Assembly: GCA_001302245.1 (NCBI GenBank)
Contig: LGYU01000014.1
Span: 62,001 to 126,000, forward strand
Direction of reading: 5' to 3'
From: Chitinophagaceae bacterium PMP191F
Lineage (GTDB): Bacteria > Bacteroidota > Bacteroidia > Chitinophagales > Chitinophagaceae
DNA length: 64,000 bases
The first letter of the stretch is position 1, and every line of letters begins with the position of its first letter. The notes beneath the pieces are model-generated. The model did no database searches. It was given only the letters and a program-made list of their open reading frames with translations, and had not been told where the DNA came from. The position numbers and the translations under genes were made by a program. Below, piece by piece: positions 61,530 through 64,000 of the stretch.

Positions 61530-62936
61530 TCATGCTATTGCGGGAAAAGGAGTTAATGTGTTTTTGTTTTTACTGCCGTTCGGCACTTTTGAAAGGATTG
61601 CTTCCAGTACAGGCAGCATATTGTTCAATCCTTTTGTTTTAATGATGAAATTCCATAATGGTTCAAATTTTTTCCATCCACCGGCGTAAGTAAAATGTTT
61701 GACCCTGTGTTTCAGAACATCATGTTGTGCGCTGGCCTTCCATATATTTTTCCAGGAATAAAAGGAGCGGTAGGCCCAGTCATAACCTGCTTTTAGTTCT
61801 TCTGCTGTAAGACCAACCGTTTTGTATACTACCTGTCGTGTGTCGTAACGGTCCCATTCCTGGTGCAGCAGCCGGCCATCTTTTTGCATTTGCTGGTACA
61901 GGCGTGTGCCTGGGTACGGTGTAAGAATATGAAAAGTGGCTGTGGTAAGACCGCTCTTAACAGCCCAGTCTACAGTTTTTTTAAATACATCTTTATCATC
62001 ATCGTCAAGACCAAACACAAAACTGCCATTGATCATAATACCCAGGTCGTGCAAACGGCGGATGGCCTGTCCGTAGTCTTTACCCAGGTTTTGTTTTTTA
62101 TTGCTTTGTGAAAGATTGCTGTTGCTGAGTGTTTCAAACCCGATGAATACACTGCGCATGCCGGCTTCGGCTGCTTTTTCAATAAGGTTTCCCCGTAGAA
62201 TGGCATCAACGGTAGAAGCACCCTGGAACACACGTTGCATTCCTTTCATACCTTCAAACAACGCTGTTGAAAATTTCTGGTTGCCCAGCAGGTGATCATC
62301 CAGGAAATACAGGTGGCGACCGGGCAGCCGGTCAATCTCAGCAACTGCAGCATCTACCCGTTGTGTATAGAAAGAACGGCCCCCTTCAAAGAAAGCATCT
62401 TTATAACAGAAATCACAATGATGCGGGCAGCCTCTTGTTACCACAATAGAATTGGGAACAAGGTATAGTTGCCGTTTGATCAGGTCTCTGCGGATTGGAG
62501 GTACCTGTTCAATACTCCGCGCACTGTTGTGATATACTTTTCTGGCGCATTTGTTGCGGAAATCTTTCAGGAATGCGGGAAAAGTATCTTCGCCCGGACC
62601 GATAAAAATGCTATCAGCATGTGGCATAGCTTCATCGGGCAATGAAGTAACGTGCAAACCGCCCAGGCATACGTAGCAACCTTTGGCCCGGTAATGATCT
62701 GCCAGCCTGTATGCTTTGAAAGCATTGGTAATGTAAACCTGGATAATTACCAGGTCGGGTTGATCATCTGTAACAAGTTTTTCTACATGTTCATCCTGCA
62801 AGTCAACTTCATCATCAGCATCACAGTAAGCTGCCAGTGTAGCCAATCCCAGCGGAGGGAACAGAGAATACTTGACAGGACGCCAGTAGGGACTTTTGGC
62901 TTCTGTCAACGCCGGAAGGATCATTTTGATCTTCAT
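61530..62936 (-). CDS. B12-binding-domain radical SAM protein
   Basis: A 468-residue protein. Residues 1 to about 135 fit a cobalamin-binding fold (PPLGLATLAAYC, VIIQVYITNAFKAYRLADHY, GGLHVTSLPDEA, FIGPGEDTFPAFL) although the classic DxHxxG motif is not obvious. The radical SAM [4Fe-4S] motif is RGCPHHCDFCY (CxxxCxxC), with the barrel going on to FIGFETLSNSNL and LTPYPGTRLYQQM. Members modify lipids, hopanoids or small molecules, and the substrate here is unknown. It lies 18 bp after the small membrane protein gene, suggesting co-transcription. Confidence 0.9.
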   Translation of the reverse strand: MKIKMILPALTEAKSPYWRPVKYSLFPPLGLATLAAYCDADDEVDLQDEHVEKLVTDDQPDLVIIQVYITNAFKAYRLADHYRAKGCYVCLGGLHVTSLPDEAMPHADSIFIGPGEDTFPAFLKDFRNKCARKVYHNSARSIEQVPPIRRDLIKRQLYLVPNSIVVTRGCPHHCDFCYKDAFFEGGRSFYTQRVDAAVAEIDRLPGRHLYFLDDHLLGNQKFSTALFEGMKGMQRVFQGASTVDAILRGNLIEKAAEAGMRSVFIGFETLSNSNLSQSNKKQNLGKDYGQAIRRLHDLGIMINGSFVFGLDDDDKDVFKKTVDWAVKSGLTTATFHILTPYPGTRLYQQMQKDGRLLHQEWDRYDTRQVVYKTVGLTAEELKAGYDWAYRSFYSWKNIWKASAQHDVLKHRVKHFTYAGGWKKFEPLWNFIIKTKGLNNMLPVLEAILSKVPNGSKNKNTLTPFPAIA

Positions 62937-62954
62937 ACAGTAGAAATTTACCGG

Positions 62955-63395
62955 TTAAAAGGAAAAACTTTCTGGCTGGAATTGTTCATTGCCCATTTTT
63001 TGCAGCGCTTTGAATTGAGTAGTGATGGCTATCATGCCGGATAACAATGCAGTAATGAACAATACAGCCGTTTCCCGGAAATGCATATCTGTGATCCATA
63101 CAAATACTGAAAAGGTAGCCATGGTGCAGAATGCGCCGGTAAGCAATACGATCCAGAACAGCCACATGCCGGTAGCAAGACGTGAGCAGCAACGGTTAAT
63201 TAGCAGCAATAATATCAGTGCTACCGGGAGCGAAAACAATGAGCCGTACAATGTTCCGAAGATGAGCAGCAGGTCTATAGCATCAGCAAAATCACCAGAG
63301 TTACCCAGTATGGCGGTGCCTGTAATGGTATTGAGCAATAATGCAATGATCCAGATCTTGAATACTACCCATAGTTGTTGTTTGAATGATATCAT
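62955..63395 (-). CDS. Four-helix membrane protein (146 residues)
   Basis: Not recognised by name. Four predicted helices (KIWIIALLLNTITGTAI, LPVALILLLLINR, WLFWIVLLTGAFCTMATF, VLFITALLSGMIAI) and a polar tail. It resembles the protein at 59344 in size and topology. It lies between the HTH_34 regulator (53 bp upstream) and the radical SAM gene. Confidence 0.7.
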   Translation of the reverse strand: MISFKQQLWVVFKIWIIALLLNTITGTAILGNSGDFADAIDLLLIFGTLYGSLFSLPVALILLLLINRCCSRLATGMWLFWIVLLTGAFCTMATFSVFVWITDMHFRETAVLFITALLSGMIAITTQFKALQKMGNEQFQPESFSF

Positions 63396-63448
63396 TTTAT
63401 TTATTTTTTAAAAGTGCTTTGAAATGCAAAGTGAAAGGGCAAAAAAAA

Positions 63449-63748
63449 TTATTTTATGCCTTTGATCATGTTTTCGAGGGCTTCAATATGTTCTTTGAAT
63501 GCTTTTTCACCGGCTTTGGTAATAGAATAGGTGGTATTGGTTTTACGACCAATAAATCCTTTATGCACTTTGATGAAACCATTTTCTTCCAGGTTCACCA
63601 GGTGTGAGGCAAGATTTCCATCTGTAACGTCCATCATTTTCTTCAGGTCATTAAAGTTTACCTCCTCATTCACCACCAGGATGCTCATTACCCCGAGGCG
63701 AATGCGGCTGTCAAAAATTTTATTCAGATTTTCAATGGGATTCTTCAT
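63449..63748 (-). CDS. HTH_34 winged-helix transcriptional regulator
   Basis: A 99-residue one-domain DNA-binding protein. The winged helix is seen in SRIRLGVMSILVVNEEVNF, then LKKMMDVTDGNLASHLVNLEENGF (recognition helix) and the wing GFIGRKTNTTYSIT. It lies 9 bp after an integral membrane protein gene and before the membrane protein/DUF4173 run, so it probably controls that run. This is inferred from position. Confidence 0.9.
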   Translation of the reverse strand: MKNPIENLNKIFDSRIRLGVMSILVVNEEVNFNDLKKMMDVTDGNLASHLVNLEENGFIKVHKGFIGRKTNTTYSITKAGEKAFKEHIEALENMIKGIK

Positions 63749-63757
63749 GTTCCTGTT

Positions 63758-64000
63758 TTAACTGGCCCGTTCATATTTCCACCACATCAGTGCGCCATAT
63801 ACAATATGCAATACGCCGAAACCAGCGGCCCAAAAATACAACCCGTTCTTAGCAGACCACAGATTAATTACGCCCAGTATCAGTTGACCATAGCCCAGGT
63901 ACCGGATCTCGCCCAATGTATATTTGGATGCATTAACCAGCGCCAGACCGTAGAACAACAGGCAACCGGGTGCTACCAGTTCAAAATAACCGTATTCCAT
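63758..64000 (-). CDS. Membrane protein, C-terminal part (cut by window edge)
   Basis: At least 80 residues with three predicted helices (LVAPGCLLFYGLALVNA, YGQLILGVINLWSA, LYFWAAGFGVLHIVYGALMWW). The ATG at the very edge may be internal, because helix packing looks as if it continues upstream. It is 9 bp ahead of the HTH_34 regulator and so in the same operon. Membrane proteins of this kind often precede such regulators in Bacteroidota. Confidence 0.6.
   Translation of the reverse strand: MEYGYFELVAPGCLLFYGLALVNASKYTLGEIRYLGYGQLILGVINLWSAKNGLYFWAAGFGVLHIVYGALMWWKYERAS

Noticed and set aside
1-64000. CRISPR array, tRNA or rRNA genes, intact insertion sequences, prophage
   Set aside because: No regularly spaced direct repeats, tRNA-like TTCGA arms with partners, rRNA segments, transposase or phage genes were recognised on reading either strand; a dedicated RNA search could still find a missed tRNA.

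Overview
The window looks like chromosome of a Bacteroidota bacterium, most likely of the Chitinophagaceae group. Supporting signs are the Bacteroidota-type -7 promoter element TAnnTTTG ahead of many genes, the lack of strong Shine-Dalgarno sequences, an arginine cluster built around the N-acyl-ornithine transcarbamylase (argF') variant, a bacterial geranylgeranylglyceryl-phosphate synthase, and families such as DUF3078, DUF6934, HTH_34 and S9B dipeptidyl peptidase. The taxon is an inference from gene content; no rRNA or tRNA gene was recognised.

Layout. 0-6.4 kb: heme biosynthesis, with hemA-hemC-hemD-hemE on the minus strand and hemH plus a HemJ-like oxidase on the plus strand, covering most steps from glutamyl-tRNA to protoheme (hemL and hemB are not here). 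6.4-7.7 kb: a long gap. 7.7-31.8 kb: housekeeping genes (ileS, a DksA-like protein with a histone-H1-like tail, dipeptidyl peptidase IV, an MsbA-like exporter, rbfA, a LolC/E permease, the N-terminal half of a split transketolase, a WecA-like transferase, frr, ppk2, mscL, a DUF3078 protein, scpA, an L,D-transpeptidase-like protein, dxs, a LytS/LytR-type two-component pair and an M28 peptidase). A frameshifted DUF6934 gene lies at 14.5-15.1 kb. 31.9-41 kb: an arginine cluster read on the minus strand as GNAT-argG-argC-(broken four-helix-bundle gene)-argD-argF'-argB-argE'-argH. 41.4-48.8 kb: an alpha/beta-hydrolase lipoprotein, the GGGP synthase, an AT-rich accessory patch (about 43.4-44.4 kb) and a class II ribonucleotide reductase. 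48.9-57.5 kb: envelope functions (an SGNH/MBOAT acylation pair, a TIM-barrel-like plus helical-repeat lipoprotein pair, a PA-domain M28 peptidase). 57.6-64 kb: a minus-strand run of membrane proteins, an undecaprenol/diacylglycerol kinase, a DUF4173 protein, a B12-binding radical SAM protein and an HTH_34 regulator.

The most unusual signals are not classical genes. Short AT-rich 'word' repeats (for example aacttattacttaaa, gtgaatggtgagtt, gaagtctgaa, gcaaatttgacaat and their complements) sit at gene junctions, often as inverted pairs. They supply the last codons and stops of argE', argH and lolC/E, flank a degenerate four-helix-bundle (S23/IVP family) gene inside the arginine cluster, and one has entered hemC in frame. 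Other points are a valine at the specificity position of ArgF', a DksA-like protein that has lost most zinc-ligand cysteines, and an AT-rich patch with a three-helix membrane protein bordered by tiny plus-strand reading frames.

No CRISPR array, intact insertion sequence, prophage or replication origin was recognised.
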